Source: an uncultured Pelagibacteraceae bacterium (GTDB lineage: Bacteria; Pseudomonadota; Alphaproteobacteria; Pelagibacterales; Pelagibacteraceae). From it: a stretch of DNA of 64,000 nt. Positions 8,740 to 17,166 of this stretch are shown here, piece after piece. Position numbers and translations under genes: made by a program. The notes beneath the pieces were generated by a model. It saw only the letters and a program-made list of their open reading frames with translations. It made no database searches and was not told the origin of the DNA. The DNA lies in assembly GCA_902533075.1 (NCBI GenBank), contig CACAKN010000004.1, positions 1-64,000 of the forward strand, written 5' to 3'. Position 1 is the stretch's first letter, and each line of letters begins with the position of its first letter.

Positions 8740-9891
8740 CTATTTTCTATAAATTAATTTCGAATTATTCAACTCTTTTAAATTTTTACAACCCATTAAA
8801 ACCATGTTTCTATTAATTTCATCGTGCATATTTTGAAGTAAATGCTCAACACCTTTTTGACCCCCTGCGGCTAAAGAGAACAAAAACATCTTACCAAAAC
8901 TACATGCTTTTGCTCCTGCAGCTATGGCCTTCAAAACATGAGTTCCCCTTCGAACTCCTCCATCTAAAATAATTTCGAGTTTATCACCTACGGCATCAGA
9001 AATTGCTTTTACTTGGTCAAAAGGAGACCTAGAACCATCTAATTGACGTCCACCATGATTAGAAATCATTATTGCAGTACATCCAATATCAATAGCTTTC
9101 TTTGCATCTTCAACTGACATCACACCTTTTAAAGCAAAAGGCCCGTTCCACTTTTTTGCACAATACTCAGCATCTTTCCAGCCCATTGCAGGATCATATT
9201 GCTCATTAATATATTCAATTACTGATTTTGCGATGTTTGTTCCTTTGTCAGTTTTTTTTTTAACATTTGATAATTCAAATCTTTTACCAGTTAAATAATT
9301 AAAAACCCATCCAGGGCGCATTGCAAAGCTCATTAAACTTTGAAGTGTGAGTTTTGGTGGAGTAGTAAATCCTGTTCTATGATCTTTTTCTCTATTGCCA
9401 GCAACCAAAGTATCTACAGTTAAACACATAGCATCAAAACCTGATCTTCTGGATCTGTCAATCAAGTCATCTGAAATAGATCTATCCTTATGAACATAAA
9501 GCTGAAATAATTTTGGACCACTTGAAATATTTGACACTTCTTCAATCGTATTATTTCCCATGGATGACATGCTATAAAATGTATTAAATTTTTCTGCAGC
9601 TCTAGCTGAGGCTCTATCTCCTTCTGGATGATACAATCTCTGCATAGCTGCTGGGGAGAGAAATATAGGCATATCAATTTTTCGTCCAAACAAAGTGGTT
9701 GATAAATCCGGCTTACCTACACTTGCTAAAATATTAGGAACTAAATCACATTCTTCGAATGAGTCAGTATTTCTTCTAAGAGTACTCTCATCATCTGCTC
9801 CACCATCAATATAATGAAAAATTGGTGATGGTAATTTTTTTTTTGCTAATTTTCTAAAGTCCTCAAAATTGTAACAATTTTTCAAGCTCAT
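8740..9891 (-). CDS. lldD: FMN-dependent L-2-hydroxyacid dehydrogenase, copy 1
   Basis: A 383-residue TIM-barrel flavoprotein of the lactate dehydrogenase/glycolate oxidase/mandelate dehydrogenase family. Tyr27 lies in FHYIDGGADDE. The catalytic His279 and substrate-binding Arg282 lie in SNHGGRQLDGSRSPFDQ, followed by DGGVRRGTHVLKA at the FMN phosphate site. The start overlaps the stop of the paralogue upstream (TAATG), indicating translational coupling. The two copies have identical length and many identical blocks, so they arose by tandem duplication. Lactate is the default substrate guess. The gene symbol is by family and not substrate-proven. Confidence 0.92.
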   Translation of the reverse strand: MSLKNCYNFEDFRKLAKKKLPSPIFHYIDGGADDESTLRRNTDSFEECDLVPNILASVGKPDLSTTLFGRKIDMPIFLSPAAMQRLYHPEGDRASARAAEKFNTFYSMSSMGNNTIEEVSNISSGPKLFQLYVHKDRSISDDLIDRSRRSGFDAMCLTVDTLVAGNREKDHRTGFTTPPKLTLQSLMSFAMRPGWVFNYLTGKRFELSNVKKKTDKGTNIAKSVIEYINEQYDPAMGWKDAEYCAKKWNGPFALKGVMSVEDAKKAIDIGCTAIMISNHGGRQLDGSRSPFDQVKAISDAVGDKLEIILDGGVRRGTHVLKAIAAGAKACSFGKMFLFSLAAGGQKGVEHLLQNMHDEINRNMVLMGCKNLKELNNSKLIYRK

Positions 9892-11042
9892 TATCTTCTA
9901 AATCGTAAGTTATCTCGATTTAGATCACTAATTTTTGTACATCCCATCAGTTTCATATCTCTAACTAACTCGGACTTGTATAATTCAAGAGCTCTTTCAA
10001 CACCTGGTTGACCTGCTGCTGCAAGCGCATAAAGATAAAGTCTTCCACCAGAACAGGCTTTTGCACCAAGAGATAATGCTTTAAGCATATGAGTTCCTCG
10101 ATGAATTCCTCCTTCACATATAACATCAAGTTTATCTCCAACTGCATCAACAATTTCTGCAAGCTGATCAAATGGTGATCTCGATCCATCCAATTGTCTT
10201 CCACCATGATTTGAAACCATGATACCAGTACATCCTATATCAACTGCTTTTTTAGCATCTTCTACACTCATTATGCCTTTAAGTGCAAAATGACCCCCCC
10301 ATTGAGAACAAAGTTTTTCTGCATCTTTCCAATTCATAGATTGATCTAACATTGTTGAAAAGTAGTTTCCTATCGAAGAATTTGTGCTTGTACCCTCTTT
10401 CACAAAATCTTGAAGATGAGGTAATTCAAATTTACCTTTTGTTAGATAATTTATTCCCCACATTGGTTTTGTGGCAAAACTAAATAAGCTTGATAAAGTC
10501 AATTTAGGTGGAGAAGTAAACCCAGTTCTTAAATCTCTTTCACGATTTCCACCCGTAATAGTGTCAACTGTTAGAGCCATGACATCAAACTTAGCTGCTT
10601 TTGCTCTTTCTAAGCAAGAGTCATTTAAGCCTCTATCTTTGTGGAAATAAAATTGAAACATTTTTGGAGTATCAATCATAGATGATATCTCCTCAACACT
10701 GACTGTTGCCAAAGCCGACACTCCAAACATCGTATTAAATTTTTTTGCAGCTTTTCCTACTGCTCGTTCTCCGTCATAATGAAAAAGTCTTTGCAGTGCA
10801 GTAGGTGATAAATAAAAAGGTAAATCTAATTTTTTTCCAAAAATTGTAGTTGACAAATCAACTTCTTCAACTCCTCTTAAAACATTTGGAACTAAATCAA
10901 CATCATCAAAAGCACTTGTATTTCTAGCATATGTTATTTCATCATCGGCAGCTCCATCAATATAATGAAATATAGGTGATGGTAGCTTTTTTTTTGCTAG
11001 TTTTCTAAAATCACTAAAATTGTGACAATTTTTTAAATTCAT
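9891..11042 (-). CDS. lldD: FMN-dependent L-2-hydroxyacid dehydrogenase, copy 2
   Basis: A 383-residue paralogue of the next gene, with the same FHYIDG start block and the same catalytic SNHGGRQLDGSRSPFDQ motif. It differs in the FMN phosphate region (EGGIHRGTHMLKA instead of DGGVRRGTH) and in the central substrate loop. Both copies keep the active His and Arg, so both are probably active, perhaps on different chain lengths. It follows the PagL-like gene by 8 bases. The 1-base TAATG junction couples it to copy 1. Confidence 0.92.
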   Translation of the reverse strand: MNLKNCHNFSDFRKLAKKKLPSPIFHYIDGAADDEITYARNTSAFDDVDLVPNVLRGVEEVDLSTTIFGKKLDLPFYLSPTALQRLFHYDGERAVGKAAKKFNTMFGVSALATVSVEEISSMIDTPKMFQFYFHKDRGLNDSCLERAKAAKFDVMALTVDTITGGNRERDLRTGFTSPPKLTLSSLFSFATKPMWGINYLTKGKFELPHLQDFVKEGTSTNSSIGNYFSTMLDQSMNWKDAEKLCSQWGGHFALKGIMSVEDAKKAVDIGCTGIMVSNHGGRQLDGSRSPFDQLAEIVDAVGDKLDVICEGGIHRGTHMLKALSLGAKACSGGRLYLYALAAAGQPGVERALELYKSELVRDMKLMGCTKISDLNRDNLRFRR

Positions 11043-11050
11043 GAAAAAAC

Positions 11051-11560
11051 TTAAAACTTTTTTAGAAGATTAAACATATAACTATTTGCCCCAGGATTTT
11101 TATCTCCTAAACTCGCATTAGATAAATGATTATATGAAAATCCAATTTGACTATCTCTAGGTAATTCTAAAGAAAGTTGAATTTCACTCTTAAATTCTAG
11201 TGCATGACCAAGATCTTTGCCATTTCCCTCATTGTAATACCCTGGAGTAAAACTTGGTGTTAAATTAAGAGACCCAAGCTTATAGTGAGCTTGCACACCA
11301 GTATAAAAATAAGTAGCATTATCAGCTGTAATCATTGCTCCTGTTATTGGAGAAAGATTCCCAAAAAAAGTATCTCTGTTTAAATCCTCATTTTGATGTT
11401 GAAAACCAATTAATGTAGATCTTTTTCCATCATCACTAAAATCAAACATTCCAGTATAAACATTAAATTCAGTGTTATTATTTTTTTCGATCTCATCAGC
11501 TATTGTTGAAAAACTAAAAAAAAATAAAATAAATATTATTGCTAATCTTTTTAAATTCAT
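11051..11560 (-). CDS. PagL-like lipid A 3-O-deacylase / acyloxyacyl hydrolase family outer-membrane protein
   Basis: A 169-residue protein with a signal peptide (hydrophobic residues 5-20, likely cut near TIADE) and alternating beta-strand pattern of an eight-stranded barrel. Near the C terminus YNHLSNASLGDKNPGANSY contains the family HxSN motif, with His145 and Ser147 as likely catalytic residues. The position 14 residues after the His, Glu in the Pseudomonas enzyme as I recall it, is Asn159 here. PagL removes the 3-O acyl chain of lipid A in the outer membrane. It sits between ccmH and lldD without obvious functional link. Confidence 0.72.
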   Translation of the reverse strand: MNLKRLAIIFILFFFSFSTIADEIEKNNNTEFNVYTGMFDFSDDGKRSTLIGFQHQNEDLNRDTFFGNLSPITGAMITADNATYFYTGVQAHYKLGSLNLTPSFTPGYYNEGNGKDLGHALEFKSEIQLSLELPRDSQIGFSYNHLSNASLGDKNPGANSYMFNLLKKF

Positions 11561-11573
11561 AAATGAAATATAC

Positions 11574-11936
11574 TTAGTTTTTTTTAATAATAAATAATTT
11601 AAATATTATTGCACCACCAATCAAAAATAACAATATAGGCAATAACCAGAGAAAATAAGTGTTTTTATCGAATTTTGGGTCATATAAAATCCACTTACCA
11701 TACCTATCTTCTAGAAAATTATAAATTTGTTTTTCAGTCAAACCTTCATCTAATTTTTGTTTTACAACTATTTTAAGGCTATTTGCAAATTCGGAGTCTG
11801 AGTCATAAACTGATTGTCCCTGACAAATTAAACACCTTAAATTTTTTGTAATTTCATTTTGTGAGGAGCTATTAGCATTTGAAAAAATTAAGCTATAAAA
11901 AAAAATTAAAATAACTGGAAATTTTAAAATTTTCAT
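11574..11936 (-). CDS. ccmH: Cytochrome c maturation protein CcmH
   Basis: A 120-residue membrane-anchored periplasmic thiol-disulfide protein with a signal/anchor at residues 4-20, the family LRCLICQGQ motif (Cys35, Cys38) and a C-terminal helix (about 93-113). It reduces apocytochrome c cysteines before haem ligation. The fused CcmI-like TPR part seen in some gammaproteobacterial CcmH is absent, as is usual in alphaproteobacteria. The start overlaps the ccmG stop by 4 bases. Confidence 0.93.
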   Translation of the reverse strand: MKILKFPVILIFFYSLIFSNANSSSQNEITKNLRCLICQGQSVYDSDSEFANSLKIVVKQKLDEGLTEKQIYNFLEDRYGKWILYDPKFDKNTYFLWLLPILLFLIGGAIIFKLFIIKKN

Positions 11937-12451
11937 TTCACTAATCCTTCTATTTCTAATAATGAACTTTGATTTAGTGGTCCAATAATTTTTTTAACAA
12001 TTTTTCTATTATATATCAAAAAAGTTTCTGGAACTCCATACGCTCCCCATTCAACAGCAATAGTTCCATTCTTATCAGTGATAATAGTATTGTATGGATT
12101 ACTTAATTCTTCTAAAAAATTTTTTGCTTTTTTAACATCATCTTTATAATTAAGACCAATTATTTTAAGATTTTTTTTATTACTTAGCTCAATAAGATAA
12201 GAATGTTCGTCTCTACAGGGCACACACCAGGATGCCCATATATTTAATAAATAAAATTTTTCTTTTTCAAAAATTTGTGTTGAATTTATTATTTTGTCAG
12301 TTTCAAATACTTTTGCGTTAAAATTCGGGATACTTTTTTCATTTTGGATAGTTGGTGTATAGATATTAGAATTTTGTAAACCTCTATAAAAAATAAAGAA
12401 TATCATCAAAAAAATTATAATTAAAAAAAAAGGAAAAAATTTAATCTTCAT
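11933..12451 (-). CDS. ccmG: Thiol:disulfide interchange protein CcmG/DsbE
   Basis: A 172-residue thioredoxin-fold protein held by an N-terminal helix (residues 5-22), with active site WASWCVPCR (Cys76, Cys79) and the cis-proline region in WGAYGVPETFLI. It passes reductant to CcmH and apocytochrome c in the periplasm. Its start overlaps the ccmF stop by 4 bases and its stop overlaps ccmH by 4, so translation of ccmF-G-H is likely coupled. Confidence 0.94.
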   Translation of the reverse strand: MKIKFFPFFLIIIFLMIFFIFYRGLQNSNIYTPTIQNEKSIPNFNAKVFETDKIINSTQIFEKEKFYLLNIWASWCVPCRDEHSYLIELSNKKNLKIIGLNYKDDVKKAKNFLEELSNPYNTIITDKNGTIAVEWGAYGVPETFLIYNRKIVKKIIGPLNQSSLLEIEGLVK

Positions 12452-14319
12452 ATTTTTTTTCTAAATAAACTATGTAAACCTCCAAAGCTAATTAACAATA
12501 CAGAAATCCATATCCAAATCATGTAAGGTTTAATTTGATATCTTATATTAAAGTAATCTTGGTTTTGTACCATATTCATAGTTATGAATTTATCAGAATA
12601 TAAATTTGTTTTTATATCTGCCTCACTCGTGACAATATTAGGTTGATTGTAAATTCTTAGCTCAGGTTTAAGTGTCAAACTATTGCCGTCAATATTCTCT
12701 ATCTCGAACTTTCCAATAATCGCTTGAAAATTTTGTTCATTTTTATAATCAACTTTTTCAAATTTTATTTTAAATTTTTCCGACTGAAATGTTTCTCCAA
12801 TTTTTAGATTTGTAATAACTTCTGTTGAAAAAATACTATTTAACAAAATACTTAAAATTAATAAGCTAAAACCAAAGTGAGCAATACCTTGTGATAAGTT
12901 TTTAAATTTATTTATTATTAAATCTCTCAACGATCCAAAAAATAAATAAAATGAAGCCGTAAACAATATAGTATTATTGAGAAAATTTATATCTAGCTTA
13001 CTTACAATGAATATTGATAAAAAAAATGAAATTATCAAAAATAAAACTAAGTGAAATTTATTTTGTAAATCTGATTTTATCCACTTTAGCTTTGGACCAA
13101 CCATCATCGCAAATAAAAATGGAACTAAAAAAGGTATTATTAATTTATTATAAAATGGTGGTCCAACAGATATTTTTTCTGATGACAAAACCTCTAAAAA
13201 AATTGGATAAATTGTCCCTATTAAAATTACAGATAAAAAATACATCATAAACCAGTTGTTAATCAAGATTGATGTTTCCTTACTTAACCAAAAAAATGGA
13301 TTTGTGTTTTTATTTTCAACTTTATGAAAAAATAAAAAAATAAAAAGAGACATAAAGATTAAAGAAAACAAAAAAATTAAAATAAACAAACCTCTTTGAG
13401 GGTCATTAGCAAACGTATGAACAGAATTTAAAATTCCTGACCTAACTAAAAAAGTACCGCTCATGCTTAGGGTAAATGTTGCTATTGATAAAATTACTGC
13501 CCACGAAGTTAAAATTAATCTTTTTTCTAAAACTAAAATACAATGTAAAAGAGTTGTTAAAGCTAACCATGGCATTAATGATACATTTTCAACAGGATCC
13601 CAAAACCAAAAACCACCCCAACCCAATTCATAGTAAGCCCAAATTGAACCTAATAAAATTCCTAAGGTTAAAAAAATCCATGAAATTAAAACCCAATTTT
13701 TTATATCTTTTGCCCATTCTTTTGAGATATAATTAAGAGTTGTTGCCGCCAAAGCTGAGGAAAAAATTATAGATGACCCAACATAACCTAAATAGAGAAT
13801 TGGGGGATGTATTGCTAAAGCAGGATCTTGTAAAATTGGATTCAAACCCAAACCTTCCTTGGGTACTGGAAAAATATGGCTAAATGGATTGGATGTTTTT
13901 AACAAAAAAACGAAAAAGCCAATTATAATTATTTGTTGAAATAATAAAGTAAGAATTATATATTTTTTTGGCTGTTTTGAAGATTTAATTAAAAATAAAA
14001 GTATAAATAAAGTTAACACTAAAAGCCAAAGTAAAAGACTTCCCTCATGGTTTCCCCATGTTCCTGAAACTTTATAAAATAAAGGTTTTGTCGTATGAGA
14101 ATGATTAAAAACTGTTGCGTTACTGAAATCTGAATTAATAAATGATAAGACTAGACAAATAAAACTAACTACTACAAAAAAAAATTGTAAAAAAGTAAAT
14201 GATAAAATTTTTTTATCTAGTTTGTTATAAACATTGAAGTCCTTTAATGAATAAAAAAATATAAAGAAAGAACAACAAAGTCCAAAAAATAAAGAGTAAG
14301 ATCCTAATAAACTAGCCAA
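12448..14319 (-). CDS. ccmF: Cytochrome c haem lyase subunit CcmF
   Basis: A 623-residue polytopic membrane protein. The tryptophan-rich haem-handling WWD motif GWGGFWFWDPVENVSLMPW is at about residues 233-251, and conserved histidines occur in GTWGNHEGS and AIHPPILYLGYV. CcmF attaches haem delivered by CcmE to apocytochrome c. Length is normal (about 620-660 in the family). It lies 3 bases after ccmE. Confidence 0.96.
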   Translation of the reverse strand: MASLLGSYSLFFGLCCSFFIFFYSLKDFNVYNKLDKKILSFTFLQFFFVVVSFICLVLSFINSDFSNATVFNHSHTTKPLFYKVSGTWGNHEGSLLLWLLVLTLFILLFLIKSSKQPKKYIILTLLFQQIIIIGFFVFLLKTSNPFSHIFPVPKEGLGLNPILQDPALAIHPPILYLGYVGSSIIFSSALAATTLNYISKEWAKDIKNWVLISWIFLTLGILLGSIWAYYELGWGGFWFWDPVENVSLMPWLALTTLLHCILVLEKRLILTSWAVILSIATFTLSMSGTFLVRSGILNSVHTFANDPQRGLFILIFLFSLIFMSLFIFLFFHKVENKNTNPFFWLSKETSILINNWFMMYFLSVILIGTIYPIFLEVLSSEKISVGPPFYNKLIIPFLVPFLFAMMVGPKLKWIKSDLQNKFHLVLFLIISFFLSIFIVSKLDINFLNNTILFTASFYLFFGSLRDLIINKFKNLSQGIAHFGFSLLILSILLNSIFSTEVITNLKIGETFQSEKFKIKFEKVDYKNEQNFQAIIGKFEIENIDGNSLTLKPELRIYNQPNIVTSEADIKTNLYSDKFITMNMVQNQDYFNIRYQIKPYMIWIWISVLLISFGGLHSLFRKKI

Positions 14320-14322
14320 AAC

Positions 14323-14742
14323 TTACTTTTCCTCCAATGCTTCTTTTACTTCTGGTGGCATATAATTTTCATCGTGTTTTGCCAGAATTTTAGTAGCTGA
14401 AAAAAAATTTCTATCTTTCAAATAACCCTCTGCTACAACACCTTTTCCTTCCTCAAAAAGATTTGGAATAGCACCAGAATAAATTACATTTATTTCATTC
14501 TTAAAATCAGTGATAACAAATGTTAACTCATAAGAGTTAACAAATATTGAATCGTTTTTTACCATTCCGCCCACTCTTATCTTTTTTTTTTGTAATTCAG
14601 GTAAAACTTTTAATTCAGTAGGAGATTGAAAATAAACCACATTTTCTTCTAATGATTTTAAAACTAGAAATACTGTTAACGCTAGTGTTATTATAAATAA
14701 TAATACAAAAATAATTCTAAATTTAACTTTACGACCATACAT
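14323..14742 (-). CDS. ccmE: Haem chaperone CcmE
   Basis: A 139-residue periplasmic haem chaperone with one N-terminal anchor (residues 9-28), an OB-fold body (RVGGMVKND block) and the covalent haem site in [11 protein letters not shown], with His123 and Tyr127. It receives haem from CcmC and delivers it to CcmF. It lies between ccmD and ccmF with 10- and 3-base gaps. Confidence 0.95.
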   Translation of the reverse strand: MYGRKVKFRIIFVLLFIITLALTVFLVLKSLEENVVYFQSPTELKVLPELQKKKIRVGGMVKNDSIFVNSYELTFVITDFKNEINVIYSGAIPNLFEEGKGVVAEGYLKDRNFFSATKILAKHDENYMPPEVKEALEEK

Positions 14743-14752
14743 GATTTAAAAA

Positions 14753-14980
14753 TTAAATACTTTGAGTGTTAGACAAGATTTCTTTGTTGATACTTTGAGA
14801 TTTTGCAAAAGCAGCTCTTTCAGAATTTAATTTTCCAAATTTAGCGATAAATTTATTTTTTTCTTTTATATGCTGAGTTTTGATAACAATATATAAAAAT
14901 ACAAAGCTTAAAAGAGTAAATGCAAAAGATGACCAAACATATACTCCATAACCATTCATAAATAATATTTCATTTGTCAT
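14753..14980 (-). CDS. ccmD: Haem exporter accessory protein CcmD
   Basis: A 75-residue protein with a single membrane helix (about residues 12-33) preceded by the family-like NGYGVYVWSSFAF and followed by a basic stretch. CcmD helps release holo-CcmE from the CcmABC complex. Its identity rests on size, topology, the GYGxYVW motif and position between ccmC (4-base overlap) and ccmE. The C-terminal tail is longer than in many CcmD proteins. Confidence 0.85.
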   Translation of the reverse strand: MTNEILFMNGYGVYVWSSFAFTLLSFVFLYIVIKTQHIKEKNKFIAKFGKLNSERAAFAKSQSINKEILSNTQSI

Positions 14981-15684
14981 AATCTATCTAACCCTTTGTT
15001 TTTAATCTTTATCAGTTCTGTATTATATTTCATTAAAAAAATTAACAGAGAAAATAGGGCAAATGCCGCAGTCATAATCATTAAAGGAAATAACATTGAA
15101 GTATGAATTGTTGACTTTGATAAAATATTAATTGAGGCAGGTTGATGTAAGGTATTCCACCAATCTACTGAATACTTAATTATAGGTAAATTAATAATTC
15201 CAAAAATAGTGATAATTGTCGTAATTTTGAATGCTTTGTCATTATTCTCATAAATTCTCCACGCAATTAAATACATTAGATAGAATAAAACTAAAATTAA
15301 CATAGATGTAATCCTTGCATCCCATGCCCACCAAGTTCCCCATGTTGGTTTTCCCCAAATTGAACCTGTAACTAAAGCTATTATATTAAATACAAAACCT
15401 GATGGCGCCAAACTTTTTGCAATCAGAAAAAAATTCCTTAACTTAAAAATATATCCAACTACCGACAGAAAAGTGATTGTAGAAAAAATACCCAATGTGA
15501 TCCATGCCGCTGGTACATGAACATACATTATTCGGACAGCGTGACTTTGTTTGTAATCTTCAGGAGAAAAGACAAGAGCCTCTGTTAAACCAATTGAAAG
15601 AATTAATATAAATAAAAATAAAACATATCGGGGTGCTTTAGAAGTTATTGAAAAAATTCTATTAGGTTCAAAATATTTAAACAT
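14977..15684 (-). CDS. ccmC: Haem transporter/lyase subunit CcmC
   Basis: A 235-residue protein with six membrane helices and the WWD motif WGTWWAWDARITSML (about residues 115-129), plus conserved periplasmic histidines in MYVHVPAAW and NTLHQPAS. CcmC presents haem to CcmE. This is the first gene of the ccmCDEFGH run. ccmA, ccmB and ccmI are not in this window. The upstream 177 bases contain a long inverted repeat that could affect its expression. Confidence 0.95.
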   Translation of the reverse strand: MFKYFEPNRIFSITSKAPRYVLFLFILILSIGLTEALVFSPEDYKQSHAVRIMYVHVPAAWITLGIFSTITFLSVVGYIFKLRNFFLIAKSLAPSGFVFNIIALVTGSIWGKPTWGTWWAWDARITSMLILVLFYLMYLIAWRIYENNDKAFKITTIITIFGIINLPIIKYSVDWWNTLHQPASINILSKSTIHTSMLFPLMIMTAAFALFSLLIFLMKYNTELIKIKNKGLDRL

Positions 15685-15732
15685 ATAAATTGTAATTTTA
15701 TTAATTTATTAATTTTTATTATGAAAAATTCA

Positions 15733-15794
15733 TCTGATCAAGAATGTAGAGGGAGATAATAACGAAGGGTAAATAATTAACACTCTTGATCAGA
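15733..15794. repeat. Inverted repeat between hspQ and ccmC; possible structured RNA or operator
   Basis: Arms 15733-15743 (TCTGATCAAGA) and 15784-15794 (TCTTGATCAGA) are perfect complements. Pairing extends inward for three more base pairs (15745-15747 with 15780-15782) after one mismatch. The 32-base loop is purine-rich on the plus strand. No T-tract directly follows on either strand, so it is not an ordinary terminator. The rest of 15685-15861 shows no coding frame of note and no tRNA, tmRNA or SRP RNA signature that I could recognise. Confidence 0.6.
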
Positions 15795-15861
15795 ATCTAC
15801 CAATATTACTTAATTGCTGTGTCAAAGATTTGAGCTAAATGTGTTTAAATAATGATTTATT

Positions 15862-16182
15862 TTAGTTTGAGGGCTTAAAATAGCCGGAACCTTTTTTTCC
15901 AGAGAAAATTTCCTCAATTAGAGGATGTTTAATAGGTTCATCTGAGTCATCCATTAGTAAATTTTGCTCTGATACGTATGCTTCATATGTGATTTCATCA
16001 TTTTCAGCCAACAGATGATAAAAAGGTTGATCTTTTCTTGGTCTCACATTTTTTGGAATGGATTGATACCACTCCTCTGAATTATTAAACTCAAAGTCTA
16101 CATCATAAATCACACCTCTAAACTCAAAGTGCTTGTGTTTTACAATGTCTCCTATGGAAAATTTAGCTTTTTGAATTGCCAT
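15862..16182 (-). CDS. hspQ: Heat shock protein HspQ
   Basis: A 106-residue HspQ/YccV-family protein. KFSIGDIVKHKHFEFRGVIYDVD near the N terminus and RPRKDQPFYHLLAENDEITYEAYVSEQNL in the middle are the family blocks. In enterics HspQ is a Lon specificity factor and was once described as binding hemimethylated DNA. No sigma-32-like promoter is evident in the 90 bases upstream. It precedes ccmC on the same strand with a 177-base gap holding an inverted repeat. Confidence 0.92.
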   Translation of the reverse strand: MAIQKAKFSIGDIVKHKHFEFRGVIYDVDFEFNNSEEWYQSIPKNVRPRKDQPFYHLLAENDEITYEAYVSEQNLLMDDSDEPIKHPLIEEIFSGKKGSGYFKPSN

Positions 16183-16272
16183 TGATATTAGTATGGGTAT
16201 TTAAAGAAAAAAATCAATGATAAAAATATAAAGTTTTTGAGAAAATATTATTTATGCTAATATCTTTTATAC

Positions 16273-16824
16273 GTGAATAAATCTTTTTTAAAGTTTCTTA
16301 CTGATTTTGGCCCACTAATAATTTTTTTTTACTACTATTACGATAGTGGAAAAGATTTAAAAATTGCAATTCCACCCTTTATAATTGCGACAATTATAGC
16401 ATTAGCTGTAATGTGGTTTTTAGAAAAAAAATTACCCAAAGTTCCCCTGCTAAGTGGAATATTAATTACTCTTTTCGGTGGATTAACAATTTACTTTAAT
16501 AATCCTGTTTTTATCTACCTAAAGCCAACAATTATTAATATACTATTTGGATTGGCACTTATGTTTGGAAAATATTTTACTGATGAACCAATTCTTAAAA
16601 AATTGATGGGTAAATCAGTTTCATTAACTAATCAAGGTTGGGAAATTTTAAATAAAAGATGGATTTATTTTTTTTTCAGCCTCGCGTTACTCAATGAAAT
16701 AGTTTGGAGAACACAATCTGAAGAGTTTTGGGTAAATTTTAAAGTTTGGGGTCTATTGCCAATCACATTTATATTTACAGCTTTTCAAATAGGGTTAATT
16801 AATAAATATAAAAATAATGAATAA
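16273..16824 (+). CDS. yciB: Inner membrane septation-type protein YciB/IspA family
   Basis: A 183-residue membrane protein starting at GTG (16273) with FLTDFGPLIIFFYYYY, the first helix motif of the YciB (septation protein A) family, and the block NPVFIYLKPTIINILFGLALMFGKYF in the middle. Five or six membrane helices are predicted by eye. Family members affect cell envelope synthesis and septation through an unclear mechanism. It overlaps the next gene by 8 bases and is divergent from hspQ. Confidence 0.9.
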   Translation: MNKSFLKFLTDFGPLIIFFYYYYDSGKDLKIAIPPFIIATIIALAVMWFLEKKLPKVPLLSGILITLFGGLTIYFNNPVFIYLKPTIINILFGLALMFGKYFTDEPILKKLMGKSVSLTNQGWEILNKRWIYFFFSLALLNEIVWRTQSEEFWVNFKVWGLLPITFIFTAFQIGLINKYKNNE

Positions 16825-17164
16825 TAATTTAAGATTAATAGTAAATAACACAAATAATAGAAATGTAGAAGATAAGCATTTTTTTGAAAAAGATGAGTTA
16901 AAAACTATTTTAGATTTATATGCCAAAATGGTTTCTGAAGGCTCATGGAAAGATTATGGTTTAAGCATATCCGGAAAACAAGTTGGTTTTAGTGTTTTTA
17001 AAAATGCCACTGAAAATGCGCTTTATAAAATCTGTAAAAATTTCAGGCCTAAAAATAATAATCTTAAATATTTAATTACAGATACAAACGGTAAAATATT
17101 AAAAAATTCGTCAGAATTAGAACTATTATTAAAAAATACTAACTGGAAAAAACTTCAAAAATAA
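16817..17164 (+). CDS. DUF2794 family protein
   Basis: A 115-residue soluble protein with the DUF2794 pattern: FEKDELKTILDLYAKMVSEGSWKDYGL followed by VGFSVFKNATENALYKICK and ending with a NGKILKNSSELE segment. The family is typical of alphaproteobacteria and has no established function. It starts inside the 3' end of yciB (8-base overlap), so the two are probably translated together, and stops 2 bases before the convergent BI-1 gene. Confidence 0.8.
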   Translation: MNNNLRLIVNNTNNRNVEDKHFFEKDELKTILDLYAKMVSEGSWKDYGLSISGKQVGFSVFKNATENALYKICKNFRPKNNNLKYLITDTNGKILKNSSELELLLKNTNWKKLQK

Positions 17165-17166
17165 AA

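Noticed and set aside
15685-15861. tmRNA, 6S RNA or SRP RNA in the hspQ-ccmC gap
   Set aside because: No tRNA-like ends, tag frame, SRP loop motif or 6S-type bubble could be found; only the inverted repeat is supported.
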